Source: CAZBBB01 sp964490005 (GTDB lineage Bacteria > Planctomycetota > B15-G4). From it: a stretch of DNA of 64,000 bases. Below the pieces are notes generated by a model, which saw only the letters and a list, made by a program, of their open reading frames with translations, was not told the origin of the DNA and made no database searches. Of the stretch, positions 1-8,540 are shown piece by piece; positions within the stretch are counted from its first letter, which is position 1; every line of letters begins with the position of its first letter. The stretch is taken from contig CAZBBB010000004.1 in NCBI GenBank assembly GCA_964490005.1, forward strand, positions 1-64,000. The letters are read 5' to 3'. A program made the translations under genes and the position numbers.

Positions 1-584
1 TCGCCCGAGGCGCAGCTCTCCGACAGGCCCAGCAGCATCGAGAGACTCTCCGCCAGCGCCGACTGCTCGTCGAGGCGCGCGTCGAGTTCGCGCTGCAGGC
101 GCGTCGCGTCGCCGTCCAGGCCGAGCAGGCTGAACAGCGGCGCGGCGGCGGGGACGCGCCCGGGCGGCAGCCCCCAGACGCTCTGCGCCTGCGTCCAACC
201 CAGCGACGCGAGCCGCGCGCGGGCCGCGAGCATCTCGCACAGGCTCGCCTCGAGCAGTTCCGGCGGGCAGGGCTTGTTCAGGTAGCGGTGCGCGAAGGCG
301 CGCGCCTCCTGCACGCGATCGGTGTCGGCGTGCCCCGAGAGCACCAGGCGCGCGGTGGCGGGATGCGCCTCGGCGACGCGCGCCAGCAGTTGCGCGCCGT
401 CCATGCCCGGCATGCGCATGTCGCTGCAGACCACGTCGGCCGGCGCCGACGCCAGCGCCGCGAGCGCCGCCTCGCCGCCGTCGACGAAGGCCAGGTCCCA
501 CGACTCGCGCTTGGAGTGCAGCTGCCGGCGCAAGCCCGAGAGCACGCGCTGCTCGTCGTCCACGAAGACGATGCGCGCCTTCAT
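1..584 (-). CDS. Receiver-HDOD response regulator (3' end beyond window)
   Basis: The reading frame starts at an ATG (584-582) that overlaps the stop of the histidine kinase gene by ATGA and runs off the left edge. The first ~120 residues are a canonical receiver domain: an acidic pair near the start (VDDEQ), the phospho-acceptor Asp in the SDMRMPG motif at about residue 55, a conserved Ser in LVLSGHAD and Lys in YLNKPC. The residues after ~130 resemble the beginning of an HDOD domain. Receiver-HDOD proteins commonly sit beside PAS/HATPase kinases, as here, so the kinase upstream is the probable phosphodonor. HDOD domains lack a proven enzymatic role. The output domain is mostly outside the window, so that part of the call is inference. 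Confidence 0.8.
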   Translation of the reverse strand, partial: MKARIVFVDDEQRVLSGLRRQLHSKRESWDLAFVDGGEAALAALASAPADVVCSDMRMPGMDGAQLLARVAEAHPATARLVLSGHADTDRVQEARAFAHRYLNKPCPPELLEASLCEMLAARARLASLGWTQAQSVWGLPPGRVPAAAPLFSLLGLDGDATRLQRELDARLDEQSALAESLSMLLGLSESCASG

Positions 585-3433
585 GCCGACTCCAGCTCCG
601 GGTGCGATTCCGACTGCGCGCCCGCCGGCGTGCGGCAGGGGATGCTCACGATGAAGGTCGTGCCCTTGCCCAGCTCGGTCTCGAAGCTGATCGTGCCGCC
701 GTGCTTCTCGACCACGACGGAGCGCGCGATGGCCAACCCGAGGCCCGTGCCCTTGCCGATCTCCTTGGTCGTGTAGAACTGGTCGAAGATCTTCGGCCGC
801 ACCGCCTCGGGGATGCCGGTGCCGGTGTCGGAGAAGCGCATCTCGATGCACTCGCCGACGAGACGCGTGCGGATGCGGATGGTGCCGCGCCCCCCGCTCT
901 CGCCCACGACGTCGCGGATGGCGTGCGCCGCGTTGACGAGCAGGTTCAGGAAGACCTGGTTGAGGTCGGTGACCCAGCACTCGACCGCCGGCAGGTCCCC
1001 GAAGTCGGTCTCGATGTCGGCCACGTACTTGTACTCGTTGCGCGCCACCGCGAGCGTGGTCGCGATGGCCTTGTTGAGGTCGGCCGAGCGGCAACCCTGG
1101 TTGCCGGGGTGGCTGAAGTCCTTCATCGCGCGCACGATCGTCGTCACGCGACCGAGCCCCTCCTGCGTCTCGGAGAGCGCCGTCGGCAGCTCGTCGGCGA
1201 GGAACTCGACGTCGACGCCGCTCGCCGCCTGCTCGAGGCGCTCGACCAGCTCGGCCGGCAGGCTGCCGGCGCGCGCCGCCCGGAGGGTCTCGGGCATCAG
1301 CCTCAGCAGTTCGGTGACGGGCGCCACCGACTCGCTCACGAAGCGCACGTTGTCGCTCACGAACTGCATCGGCGTGTTGATCTCGTGGGCGATGCCGGCC
1401 GCCAGCGTGCCCACGGCCTCGAGCTTCTGCGCGTGGTGCAGCTGCATCTCGAGCATCTGCTTCTCGGTGACGTCGGCGCCGATGATCACGAAGCCGCGCC
1501 CCTCGCCGAGCATCGTCGGGTTGACCGTGATGCTCACGGCGCGCGGGTCGCGCCCCTCGAGGGTGACCGCGAGGTTCTCGAGGCGGCGACGCTCGCCGCG
1601 CTCGAGGCACTCCCGCACGGCCTGGGCGACGAGCACGCAGTCCCAGGGCAGCGGCAGCTCCTCGAAGCGGCGGCCGAGCGCCTGTTCGTCGGAGATGCCG
1701 AGCAGTTCGGCCGCGACGCTGTTCCACTCCACGACGCGTCCGGCGGGATCGACGCCGACGAGGAAGGCCGAGAGCGAGTCGAGCACGCGGCGCTTCTCGC
1801 GCGCCTCGCGCACGAGATTGGCCTCGGTGACGCGCAGGTGGCGCGCCTGCTCCTCGAGCGACTGGTTGGCTTCGCGCACGGAGGCCGCGTGGCGCTCGAC
1901 CGAGGCCTTGGCCTCGGCCAGCGAGGTGGCGCGCTGGCGCAGCAGCTCCGACTTGCGGATCACGAACGACAGCGCCACGGCCAGGAACAGGCCGAACCAC
2001 AGGATGAGCGCGTTGCTCGCGTTGCGTGCGCCGCCGATCCAGGTCGAGTCGGCCTCGCCGGTGAGCACCCAGACGCGATTGCCGAAGGCCAGACGACCCG
2101 AGGTGAGCGAGTGCGGATCGACGTTCGCGGTGCGCCGGGGCGCGCTGCCCGTGCCGCGCGAGCGGTAGAAGGTCTGCCCGCCGAGCACGGCCATGTCCAC
2201 GTTGAAGGCGCGGCCGATGCCCTCGCCAAAGATCCAGTCGAACATCTGCTGCGCGTCGAGGACGTAGCCGACGACGGCGCCCGGCCCGGCCTCGCCTCCC
2301 GAGGCGGGCACCGGCACGAACACGCAGATGTCCCCCGCTCGCCCGTAGACGCTGACGGGATCGCTGACCGCGACCTCGCCGTCTCGAAGCGCCTCGGAGA
2401 TGGCGTGGCGCAGCTCGGGCCGACTCTCGACCGCCCGCGAGAGCGACTCGTCGGACGCCCCGACCTCCCAGACCGGGCGACCCTCCGACGAGAGGACGGA
2501 GACGCAACGCAGCCCGGGCAGGTCCGAGACGAGCCGTTCGGCCTCGGCCCGCAGCAGCTCGCCGTGGGCGTCCGCTCGGCGCGCCGCCACTTCCGCCGCG
2601 AAGCGCTCGAGCGTCTTCAGGCGCGACTGCAGCAGCTGGTTGGCGTGCGCCATCGCCGCCTCGTGGCTGCGCGTGGCCGCCAGGCTGTTCAGGCGCGCGT
2701 CGCTCGCGGACAGGCTCGTCCAGAGCGCCACGGAGAGGCCGGCGACTCCCAGGCCGACGACCCAGACCGACCAGTTGGGCAGGAAGGCCGCCGTCGGCGA
2801 CTCGCGGTGCCGGAAGGTCAGCAGGAAGAACCCGATTCCCAGCGCCACGAAGCCGAACGCCGCGTGCGACTCCATGGCCGCGATGCGCGCCCAACCCGTC
2901 GACGTGGCCTGGCCGGTGACGAAACCGAGCAGGCCCGTGAAGCCGACGCCGACCATGCACGAGGCCAGCACGATGGAGAGGGCGCGCCGCGCCGGCGTGC
3001 GCACGCCCGGTGCGGCGGCCGTGAGCAGGACCCCGCCCGCCAAGGCGAGACAGAGCGCGGCCCCGGGCGACATCGACAGGGTCAGGGAGGGCGCCGCTCC
3101 GTCTCCGAAGATGCGGCTCACGATGCTCGCGCCGGATCCGGCAAGCTGATCGGCGAGCGACAGACTGCCCAGCCCCGCGGCCACCACTCCGCCCCAGAGC
3201 GAGACTCGCCGCCAGCCCAGTCCATGGGCGACCAGCGCGATCCCCGTGACGACGAAGCCGATCGCCGTGCCGTACTGCATCGACATGCGCGACGGATCGG
3301 GCACGAGTTCCCGCAGGGCACCCAGCAGCCGGCTCACGAGCAACACCGCCAACGCGAAGGCGACGGCGGCGCCGATGAGCAGGTTGCGGTGTCCCGAGGA
3401 TCTCTCCGGGGCGTGGCCGGACGGCTCCAGCAT
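581..3433 (-). CDS. Membrane PAS sensor histidine kinase
   Basis: A 950-residue kinase. The N-terminal third has about seven hydrophobic segments resembling MASE-type integral sensors, then an extracytoplasmic stretch, one more membrane helix, a coiled linker, a PAS domain (around VDPAGRVVEWN), an H-box (GIAHEINTPMQ, His near residue 680) and a HATPase domain with N box (NLLVNAAHAI), G1 (DTGTGIP) and G2 (GKGTGLGLAIA). All catalytic motifs are present, so it should be active. I chose the ATG at 3433 because GGAG lies six bases upstream. An in-frame TTG at 3517 would add 28 low-complexity residues with no clear ribosome site. The gene overlaps the receiver-HDOD gene by four bases, so the two are probably translationally coupled and form one signalling pair. 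The ligand is unknown. Confidence 0.88.
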   Translation of the reverse strand: MLEPSGHAPERSSGHRNLLIGAAVAFALAVLLVSRLLGALRELVPDPSRMSMQYGTAIGFVVTGIALVAHGLGWRRVSLWGGVVAAGLGSLSLADQLAGSGASIVSRIFGDGAAPSLTLSMSPGAALCLALAGGVLLTAAAPGVRTPARRALSIVLASCMVGVGFTGLLGFVTGQATSTGWARIAAMESHAAFGFVALGIGFFLLTFRHRESPTAAFLPNWSVWVVGLGVAGLSVALWTSLSASDARLNSLAATRSHEAAMAHANQLLQSRLKTLERFAAEVAARRADAHGELLRAEAERLVSDLPGLRCVSVLSSEGRPVWEVGASDESLSRAVESRPELRHAISEALRDGEVAVSDPVSVYGRAGDICVFVPVPASGGEAGPGAVVGYVLDAQQMFDWIFGEGIGRAFNVDMAVLGGQTFYRSRGTGSAPRRTANVDPHSLTSGRLAFGNRVWVLTGEADSTWIGGARNASNALILWFGLFLAVALSFVIRKSELLRQRATSLAEAKASVERHAASVREANQSLEEQARHLRVTEANLVREAREKRRVLDSLSAFLVGVDPAGRVVEWNSVAAELLGISDEQALGRRFEELPLPWDCVLVAQAVRECLERGERRRLENLAVTLEGRDPRAVSITVNPTMLGEGRGFVIIGADVTEKQMLEMQLHHAQKLEAVGTLAAGIAHEINTPMQFVSDNVRFVSESVAPVTELLRLMPETLRAARAGSLPAELVERLEQAASGVDVEFLADELPTALSETQEGLGRVTTIVRAMKDFSHPGNQGCRSADLNKAIATTLAVARNEYKYVADIETDFGDLPAVECWVTDLNQVFLNLLVNAAHAIRDVVGESGGRGTIRIRTRLVGECIEMRFSDTGTGIPEAVRPKIFDQFYTTKEIGKGTGLGLAIARSVVVEKHGGTISFETELGKGTTFIVSIPCRTPAGAQSESHPELESA

Positions 3434-3586
3434 GCGGTCTCCGAGCCGGCGGCCATGCGGACCCGCACCCCCGGCGAGACCTCCTGTCGGCCGGAGCGCG
3501 CCCCGGCCTTCAGCCAAACTCGCGGCGACGGCCGGGGCCGCGGCCCGGACCCGCGGAGCGCGCGGGGCCCCGGGCGGCCGTGCCGC

Positions 3587-4138
3587 TCAGCTCTTGGGCG
3601 GGAGCGGGTGGCGGTCGGTGAGGGTGAAGCTCGGCTTCCAGGCGTCCTTGCCCGCGCCGGCGCGGTTCGACAGATCGAGCCGCAGCCGCGTCACCTTCAT
3701 GCGCGTCGTGTTGCCTTCGATGTAGAGCAGGAAGTTGGCGATCTCCTGCCGCGTGAAGTCGTCCTTGCCCTGCGCCGCGCCGTGCAGCGCCGGCGTGAGC
3801 AGGAAGCGCGTGTCCCGGTAGCCCTCCGAGGGGTGGTCCTCGTTGGTGGGCGGCGCGATGTTGAAGCTCGTCTTGCCGATGCGGCTCTCGACGGCCTGCT
3901 TCTCGATGTACGCGAAGTTGCCGAGCTTGCCGCTGGCGATCGTGTCCTCGGCCATCTCGCGCTTGAGTTCGTCGATCTCCATCGCCAGCTCGCCGATCTC
4001 GGCGAGTTGGGCCTCGGCCGTGCCGAGTCCGGCCCGCAGCTCTTCGGCGACGCCGTTCTCCCAGACGATGAAGCCGATGCCGCCGACGATCAACACGCCC
4101 ATGAAGCCCAGGACGGCCTTCTCGAAGTCGAGCGCCAT
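3587..4138 (-). CDS. PilO/GspM-like inner-membrane pilus assembly protein
   Basis: A 183-residue protein with a short cytoplasmic N-terminus, one membrane helix (about residues 9-27, LGFMGVLIVGGIGFIVW), a heptad-like coiled coil (about 30-65, rich in E, L and K) and a soluble C-terminal domain. That architecture matches PilO and GspM, which sit in the inner membrane and pair with PilN or GspL. Its ATG overlaps the stop of the PilM-PilN fusion gene by ATGA, supporting a shared complex. Sequence similarity to PilO is not obvious by eye, so the name rests on topology and position. No pilQ, pilT, pilB or gspD gene follows in the window. Confidence 0.6.
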   Translation of the reverse strand: MALDFEKAVLGFMGVLIVGGIGFIVWENGVAEELRAGLGTAEAQLAEIGELAMEIDELKREMAEDTIASGKLGNFAYIEKQAVESRIGKTSFNIAPPTNEDHPSEGYRDTRFLLTPALHGAAQGKDDFTRQEIANFLLYIEGNTTRMKVTRLRLDLSNRAGAGKDAWKPSFTLTDRHPLPPKS

Positions 4139-5724
4139 CAGCCCTCCTCCGCCGGGCCGGCGTCATCGAGCACGAGCTGGACCGAGAGGTCGGTGAAACG
4201 CAGCCCCGAGCTGGTCTGCTTGGTGCCCGCCGAACTGAGGTTGCGGAACATCGGGTGCGCCCTCAGGATCTCCTCGAGGGTCTGGTAGCGCGCGGCGTCC
4301 TCGACCTCGCCGGTCAGCGTGAGCACCTTGTTGCGCGAACCCACGTCGATGTCGAGCCGCTCGAGCGCGAAGCGACCGAGCGCGGCCTCGTTCTCGCGGA
4401 TCAGCTCGAACAGCTCGATCCAGACCGCCAGACCCGAGGGCAGCTCGGGGATGGTCTGGCTGCGGCCGAGCTTCTGCGCGATGTCCTCGCGCAGGTCGCG
4501 GACGGCGGTGAGCAGCGCGCGCACCTGCGGCGGACCGCGCTCGCGGCCCCGCCACTTGGCGGCCGCCGCCTCGTCGTCGCCGAGCAGGGCGGCGAGCTGC
4601 TCTCCGCCGTGGCGCGTGATCTGGTCGTACTCGCCGAGCAGCCGGCGCGTGCGCATGAAGGCGTCGAGGCCGAGGAACGCGACCGCCAGAAACAGCAGGA
4701 ACGAGAACACGATCAGGGGCGTCTTGACCTGATCGAAGCGCCGCGTGTACGCGGCCTCCTCGCGCCGGAAGTCGGTCCGCAGCGCATCGACGCCGTTGAG
4801 CTTGAAGGCCAGCCCGATCGCGACGCCCAGGTCGGGGCCCAGGCGCGCGGCCTCGTCCTCGTCGAGCTTGTGGTCGACGTGTTCGAGCAGGTCGAGGCGC
4901 TCGACCGGCGCGCCGAAAATCTCGCCGAGCGCCTCGGACAGCCCCGGGAGCGAGCCGCCGCCGCCCGTGAGCCGCACGAGTTCGACCTGTCCCAGATCGG
5001 GCAGGTTGGTGAGCGTGCGGCGGATCTCGCGCGACAGCCGCTGCAGGTACTCGTGCTGCCGCGCCGCGGCGAGCTCGTCCTGCGGACCGCCGCCGAGGCC
5101 GTGGCTGCCGATGCGCACCGACCGCAGGCCGTGCAGCCGGCCGTCGACGAGGAACAGCAGGTCGGTGGCGTGGTCCTGCGCGTTGACGACGACGCAGCGC
5201 GCGGGCGTGGCGGCCAACCCCGTGGCGACGAGCGCGTTGTAGAGCGCGAAACCGTCGATCTCGACGAGCATCGGGTCGAAGCCGCTCTCGTCGAGGACGT
5301 CGAGCCGGTCGAGCAACTCCTCCTTCTTGACGGCCACGGCCAGGACGTGGCTCTTGTCGCGCGAACGACGCAGCACGGTGTGCTGCACGACGTACTCGTC
5401 GAGGTCGCCCGGAAAATGGGGCTCGGCCTCGAAGCGCACGACCTTGTCGATCTGCTCGTCGCTCGTGAAGGGCAGGTCGAACTCGCGGAACAGCGCGCTG
5501 CCCGCGTCGATGCTCATCGCGGAGGGGTCGAGCGCCACGCCGGCCGCCTTGGTCGCCTCGGCGATCGCCGCGGCGCGCACGTCGTCGGGATCCTGGTCCT
5601 CGGCGGTGGCCACGTCGAGCGAGACCTCCTCGACGGCGAGCACGCGCACCTTGCGCCCCGAGCCGTCGAACTCGATCAGGCGGAGCCGGTGGCCCCCGTA
5701 CTCGATCGCGGTCTGCGCGGCCAT
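4138..5724 (-). CDS. PilM-PilN fusion (GspL-like) pilus/secretion assembly protein
   Basis: A 528-residue protein. Residues 1 to ~310 look like the actin-fold PilM ATPase: an opening AIEYGG strand, a RLTGGGGSLPGL nucleotide-site motif and a VAIGLAFK segment. A single membrane helix follows at about 333-356 (PLIVFSFLLFLAVAFLGL), then a coiled region and a periplasmic ferredoxin-like domain of the PilN/GspL type. In most type IV pilus systems PilM and PilN are separate; here they form one chain, as in GspL of type II secretion. The next gene supplies a PilO/GspM-like partner. It probably forms the inner-membrane platform linking a cytoplasmic ATPase to a pilus or pseudopilus. Whether the machine is a pilus or a T2SS cannot be told from this window. 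Confidence 0.78.
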   Translation of the reverse strand: MAAQTAIEYGGHRLRLIEFDGSGRKVRVLAVEEVSLDVATAEDQDPDDVRAAAIAEATKAAGVALDPSAMSIDAGSALFREFDLPFTSDEQIDKVVRFEAEPHFPGDLDEYVVQHTVLRRSRDKSHVLAVAVKKEELLDRLDVLDESGFDPMLVEIDGFALYNALVATGLAATPARCVVVNAQDHATDLLFLVDGRLHGLRSVRIGSHGLGGGPQDELAAARQHEYLQRLSREIRRTLTNLPDLGQVELVRLTGGGGSLPGLSEALGEIFGAPVERLDLLEHVDHKLDEDEAARLGPDLGVAIGLAFKLNGVDALRTDFRREEAAYTRRFDQVKTPLIVFSFLLFLAVAFLGLDAFMRTRRLLGEYDQITRHGGEQLAALLGDDEAAAAKWRGRERGPPQVRALLTAVRDLREDIAQKLGRSQTIPELPSGLAVWIELFELIRENEAALGRFALERLDIDVGSRNKVLTLTGEVEDAARYQTLEEILRAHPMFRNLSSAGTKQTSSGLRFTDLSVQLVLDDAGPAEEG

Positions 5725-5787
5725 GCTCTCAGTCGCTCCGGGCCGCTCCCGCGGCGGCGGCGACCATACGTCGGCGTCGGCGGGACA

Positions 5788-6147
5788 TCAACGTCGCTCC
5801 GGCGTCGCTTCCGGCAGACCCCGCGAGAGCTCGACGTAGCGCGCCCGCTGGTCCGCGTCGAGGCACGCCAGCAGCTCCTGCTCGGTGCGCCGCCGGCGTT
5901 CGGCGACGCGATCGGCGAGTCCGGCCAGGCTGTCGGCGAGCCAGGCGTCGAGGTCGCGGTCCTCCGCGGTGAGCAGCGCGTCGATCGCCGCGACCTGGTC
6001 GGCGCGCAGGTCGAGAATGTCCGCCAGCTGCGTGAGGTACGAAGGCGGCGGCTCGGGTTCCGCCGGGAAGCGCCGCCCGAGGAGCAGGCCGCTCGCGAGC
6101 GCGAGCGCCATGCCCGCCGCCAGCCAGAGCCCGCCCGCGGTCCTCAT
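5788..6147 (-). CDS. Small membrane-anchored periplasmic-type protein (CpxP/Spy-like fold suspected)
   Basis: A 119-residue protein starting at an ATG that overlaps the anti-sigma stop by ATGA. It has an N-terminal signal or anchor (LWLAAGMALALASGLLLG), then an all-helical, charged region with two LxxxQ/LDxxQ-type repeats (ILDLRADQVAAID and CLDADQRARYVEL). That spacing recalls Spy/CpxP-like periplasmic sensors, which often accompany ECF sigma/anti-sigma modules. It is the third gene of a sigma/anti-sigma operon, so it probably modulates the anti-sigma factor or responds to the same envelope signal. No function is proven. Confidence 0.6.
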   Translation of the reverse strand: MRTAGGLWLAAGMALALASGLLLGRRFPAEPEPPPSYLTQLADILDLRADQVAAIDALLTAEDRDLDAWLADSLAGLADRVAERRRRTEQELLACLDADQRARYVELSRGLPEATPERR

Positions 6148-6632
6148 CGCGGGTCCGTCCCCGCGGCGCCGAAACCCGGATCGAGCAGACGCGCGCGCAG
6201 CCCCTCGATCACGGCGTCGGGCGCGAAGGGATGCGCGCGGAAGGCGTCGACGGCGTGGCGCCCGCGCTCGCGCGCCGACCCGGCCTGCAGAGCGGCGGGC
6301 CGGATCGCGTCGAGCGCCAGCGTGACGGCGAGCACGAGGCCCGCGGCGATCGCCAGCCGGCGCGCGAGCGTCGGCACGTCCGCGGACCGCGCGCGCCGCG
6401 CGGCGAGCACGCGCTCGGTGAAGCCGGCGCGCGCGCGCAGCGGCGGCGCCTCCGCCAGCAGCGCGCGCCGCGCACGGAAGCCTTCCGCCGTCCGTCGCAG
6501 GTCGGGACGCGCGGCCAGCATGGTGCCGCAATACAGCAGCACCTGGGCGGCGATCGGACGCCCGTCGAGGCGCAGCGACTCCACCCACAGGCAGGTCGTG
6601 TCGTCGGGCGGGATGTCGGCCTCAGCGCTCAC
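6144..6632 (-). CDS. Putative anti-sigma factor (transmembrane)
   Basis: A 162-residue protein with a GTG start overlapping the ECF sigma stop (GTGA). The first ~75 residues are cytosolic and helical with only two Cys (TTCLW and LLYCG), so a canonical HxxxCxxC zinc site is absent. A single membrane helix follows at about 92-110 (LAIAAGLVLAVTLALDAI), then a short extracytoplasmic tail. Topology and direct coupling to an ECF sigma gene are the evidence for the anti-sigma call. The sequence itself does not match a family that I recognise. Confidence 0.6.
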   Translation of the reverse strand: MSAEADIPPDDTTCLWVESLRLDGRPIAAQVLLYCGTMLAARPDLRRTAEGFRARRALLAEAPPLRARAGFTERVLAARRARSADVPTLARRLAIAAGLVLAVTLALDAIRPAALQAGSARERGRHAVDAFRAHPFAPDAVIEGLRARLLDPGFGAAGTDPR

Positions 6633-7189
6633 GGTTCGACGTCTCCGAGCAGGTCGCGCAGCTTGCAGCGCGCCCGGAAGATGCGCGACTCGACGGTGCC
6701 GATCGAGACGCGCAGCAGCGTCGCGATCTCCTCGTACGTATGACCCTGCAGTTCGCGCAGGACGAGCGTCGTGCGGAACGGCTCGGGCAGGCGCTCGAGC
6801 GCCGAATGCACCGCGGCCGCGCGCTCGCTGCGCGCGAGCCGCGCGTCGGGCGGCTCGCCGCCGTCGTCCACGGCGTCGACGATGGGACCCTCGGGGCCAT
6901 CGATCGACACGACCGGCCGCCGCCGACGATGGGCGCGGAAGTCGTGGGCGACGTTGACGGCGATGCGGTAGAGCCAGGTGAACAGCGCCGAGCCGCCCTC
7001 GAAGCGATCGAGGGCCGCGAAGGCCTTGAGGAAGGCTTCCTGGGCGAGGTCCTCGGCGTCGGCGGGCGAACCCGAGACGCGCGCCACGAGCGTGATGATG
7101 CGGTCGCGGTGGGCGTCGACGAACTCACGGCAGGCGGCCTCCTCGCCGGCGCGCATGCGCGCCACGAGGGAGGCGTCAGCGTCCCTCAT
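6629..7189 (-). CDS. ECF-type RNA polymerase sigma factor (RpoE-like)
   Basis: A 186-residue protein with both ECF regions: sigma2 (AEDLAQEAFLKAF, then TWLYRIAVNVAHDFRAHRRR) and sigma4 (LERLPEPFRTTLVLREL, then YEEIATLLRVSIGTVESRIFRAR helix-turn-helix). GGAG lies seven bases upstream of the ATG. It heads a three-gene operon with a putative anti-sigma factor and a small extracytoplasmic protein, the usual layout for an envelope-stress sigma factor that also regulates its own operon. The target regulon cannot be read from this window. Confidence 0.92.
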   Translation of the reverse strand: MRDADASLVARMRAGEEAACREFVDAHRDRIITLVARVSGSPADAEDLAQEAFLKAFAALDRFEGGSALFTWLYRIAVNVAHDFRAHRRRRPVVSIDGPEGPIVDAVDDGGEPPDARLARSERAAAVHSALERLPEPFRTTLVLRELQGHTYEEIATLLRVSIGTVESRIFRARCKLRDLLGDVEP

Positions 7190-7235
7190 GCAGATCTCCG
7201 CGCCGGTCTGCCCCTCCGACGAGCCGCCGCGACGA

Positions 7236-8540
7236 CTATTCCCGCTCCGGCGGCGGCCCGGGGGCCTCCCCGGCCCGGGGGCCGCGGGGCGGGACGACGG
7301 GCAGGTCGAGTTCGTGGCCGAGCTTGTCGCGCTTGGCGTGCAGGTAGGCGGAGTTGTGCTCGTCGGCCGCGACCTGCAGCGGAACGCGCTCGGCGATGGC
7401 CAGGCCGTAGCCGCTCATGGCGTGGTACTTGCTCGGGTTGTTGGTCAGCAGCCGCAGCCGGCGCACGCCCAGGTCGCGCAGGATCTGCGCGCCGACGCCG
7501 TAGTCGCGCACGTCGACGGGCAGGCCGAGGGCCTTGTTGGCTTCGACCGTGTCGAGCCCCTCGGTCTGCTGCAGGTGATAGGCCTTGAGCTTGTTCGCCA
7601 GCCCGATGCCGCGGCCCTCCTGCTGGCGCATGTAAAGCACGACGCCCTCGCCCTCGTCGGCGACGCGCTGCATCGCTTGAGCGAGCTGCGCGCCGCAGTC
7701 GCAGCGCAGCGACGCGAGCACGTCGCCGGTCAGGCACTCGCTGTGCACGCGCACGAGGACGGGCCGCTGCAGGCCGTCCTGCAGCCCGGGGCGCGGTTCT
7801 CCGACGGTGAGGGCCACGTGCTCGCTCTGGTCGACGACGGAGCGGTACAGGTGCGCGCGAAACCGGCCATGGCGCGTCGGCAGATCGATCGAGACCAGCC
7901 GCTCGACGAGCTGCTCGGTGCGCCGCCGGTGCTTGATGATGTCCGCCACCGTCGCGATGCGCAGCCGGTGCGTCGCGGCGAAGCGAACCAGGTCGGGCAT
8001 GCGCGCCATCGTGCCGTCGTCGTTCATGATCTCGCAGATCACGGCGATCGGGCGGCAACCTGCGAGGCGCGCGAGGTCGACGGCGCCCTCGGTCTGTCCG
8101 GCGCGGCGCAGCACGCCGCCGGGCATGGCGCGCAGCGGGAAGACGTGGCCGGGACGCACGAGGTCGGCCGGCGTGCAGGCCGGGTCGGCCGCCACCAGGA
8201 TGGTGCGCGCCCGGTCGCCGGCCGAGATTCCCGTGGTGACGCCCGTCGCCGCCTCGATCGAAACCGTGAAGGCCGTGCCGAGGCGCGAGGTGTTGCGCTC
8301 GACCTGCAACGGCAGCTCGAGCCGGTCGGCGATGGCCTTCTCCATCGGCAGGCAGATCAGCCCGCGCGCGTACCGCGCCATGAAGTTGACCATCGCCGGG
8401 GTGATCGTCTCCGCAAGGCAGACGAGGTCGCCTTCGTTCTCGCGGTCCTCGTCGTCGACGAGGATGATCATGCGCCCGGCGCGCAGGTCCTCGAGCACCT
8501 CGGGGATCGACGCGCAGGCCGGCGTGCGATCCTCGCTCAT
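7236..8540 (-). CDS. ribBA: Bifunctional DHBP synthase / GTP cyclohydrolase II
   Basis: A 434-residue riboflavin-pathway enzyme. The N-terminal ~205 residues are 3,4-dihydroxy-2-butanone-4-phosphate synthase (DDEDRENEGDL metal/substrate loop). The C-terminal half is GTP cyclohydrolase II, with a zinc Cys cluster (ECLTG, then LRCDCG) and the RQQEGRGIGL motif. It makes the two precursors that lumazine synthase condenses. Its ATG overlaps the gyrA stop (ATGA), so it is cotranscribed with gyrA, an unusual pairing for riboflavin biosynthesis. No FMN riboswitch can sit in this overlap, so any control must lie elsewhere. Confidence 0.95.
   Translation of the reverse strand: MSEDRTPACASIPEVLEDLRAGRMIILVDDEDRENEGDLVCLAETITPAMVNFMARYARGLICLPMEKAIADRLELPLQVERNTSRLGTAFTVSIEAATGVTTGISAGDRARTILVAADPACTPADLVRPGHVFPLRAMPGGVLRRAGQTEGAVDLARLAGCRPIAVICEIMNDDGTMARMPDLVRFAATHRLRIATVADIIKHRRRTEQLVERLVSIDLPTRHGRFRAHLYRSVVDQSEHVALTVGEPRPGLQDGLQRPVLVRVHSECLTGDVLASLRCDCGAQLAQAMQRVADEGEGVVLYMRQQEGRGIGLANKLKAYHLQQTEGLDTVEANKALGLPVDVRDYGVGAQILRDLGVRRLRLLTNNPSKYHAMSGYGLAIAERVPLQVAADEHNSAYLHAKRDKLGHELDLPVVPPRGPRAGEAPGPPPERE

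Noticed and set aside
602..4288. Very long open frame on the plus strand opposite the histidine kinase
   Set aside because: Its composition is Arg/Ala/Gly-rich low complexity with no domain, and it lies antisense to a kinase with all motifs. Long antisense frames are expected at this GC content.
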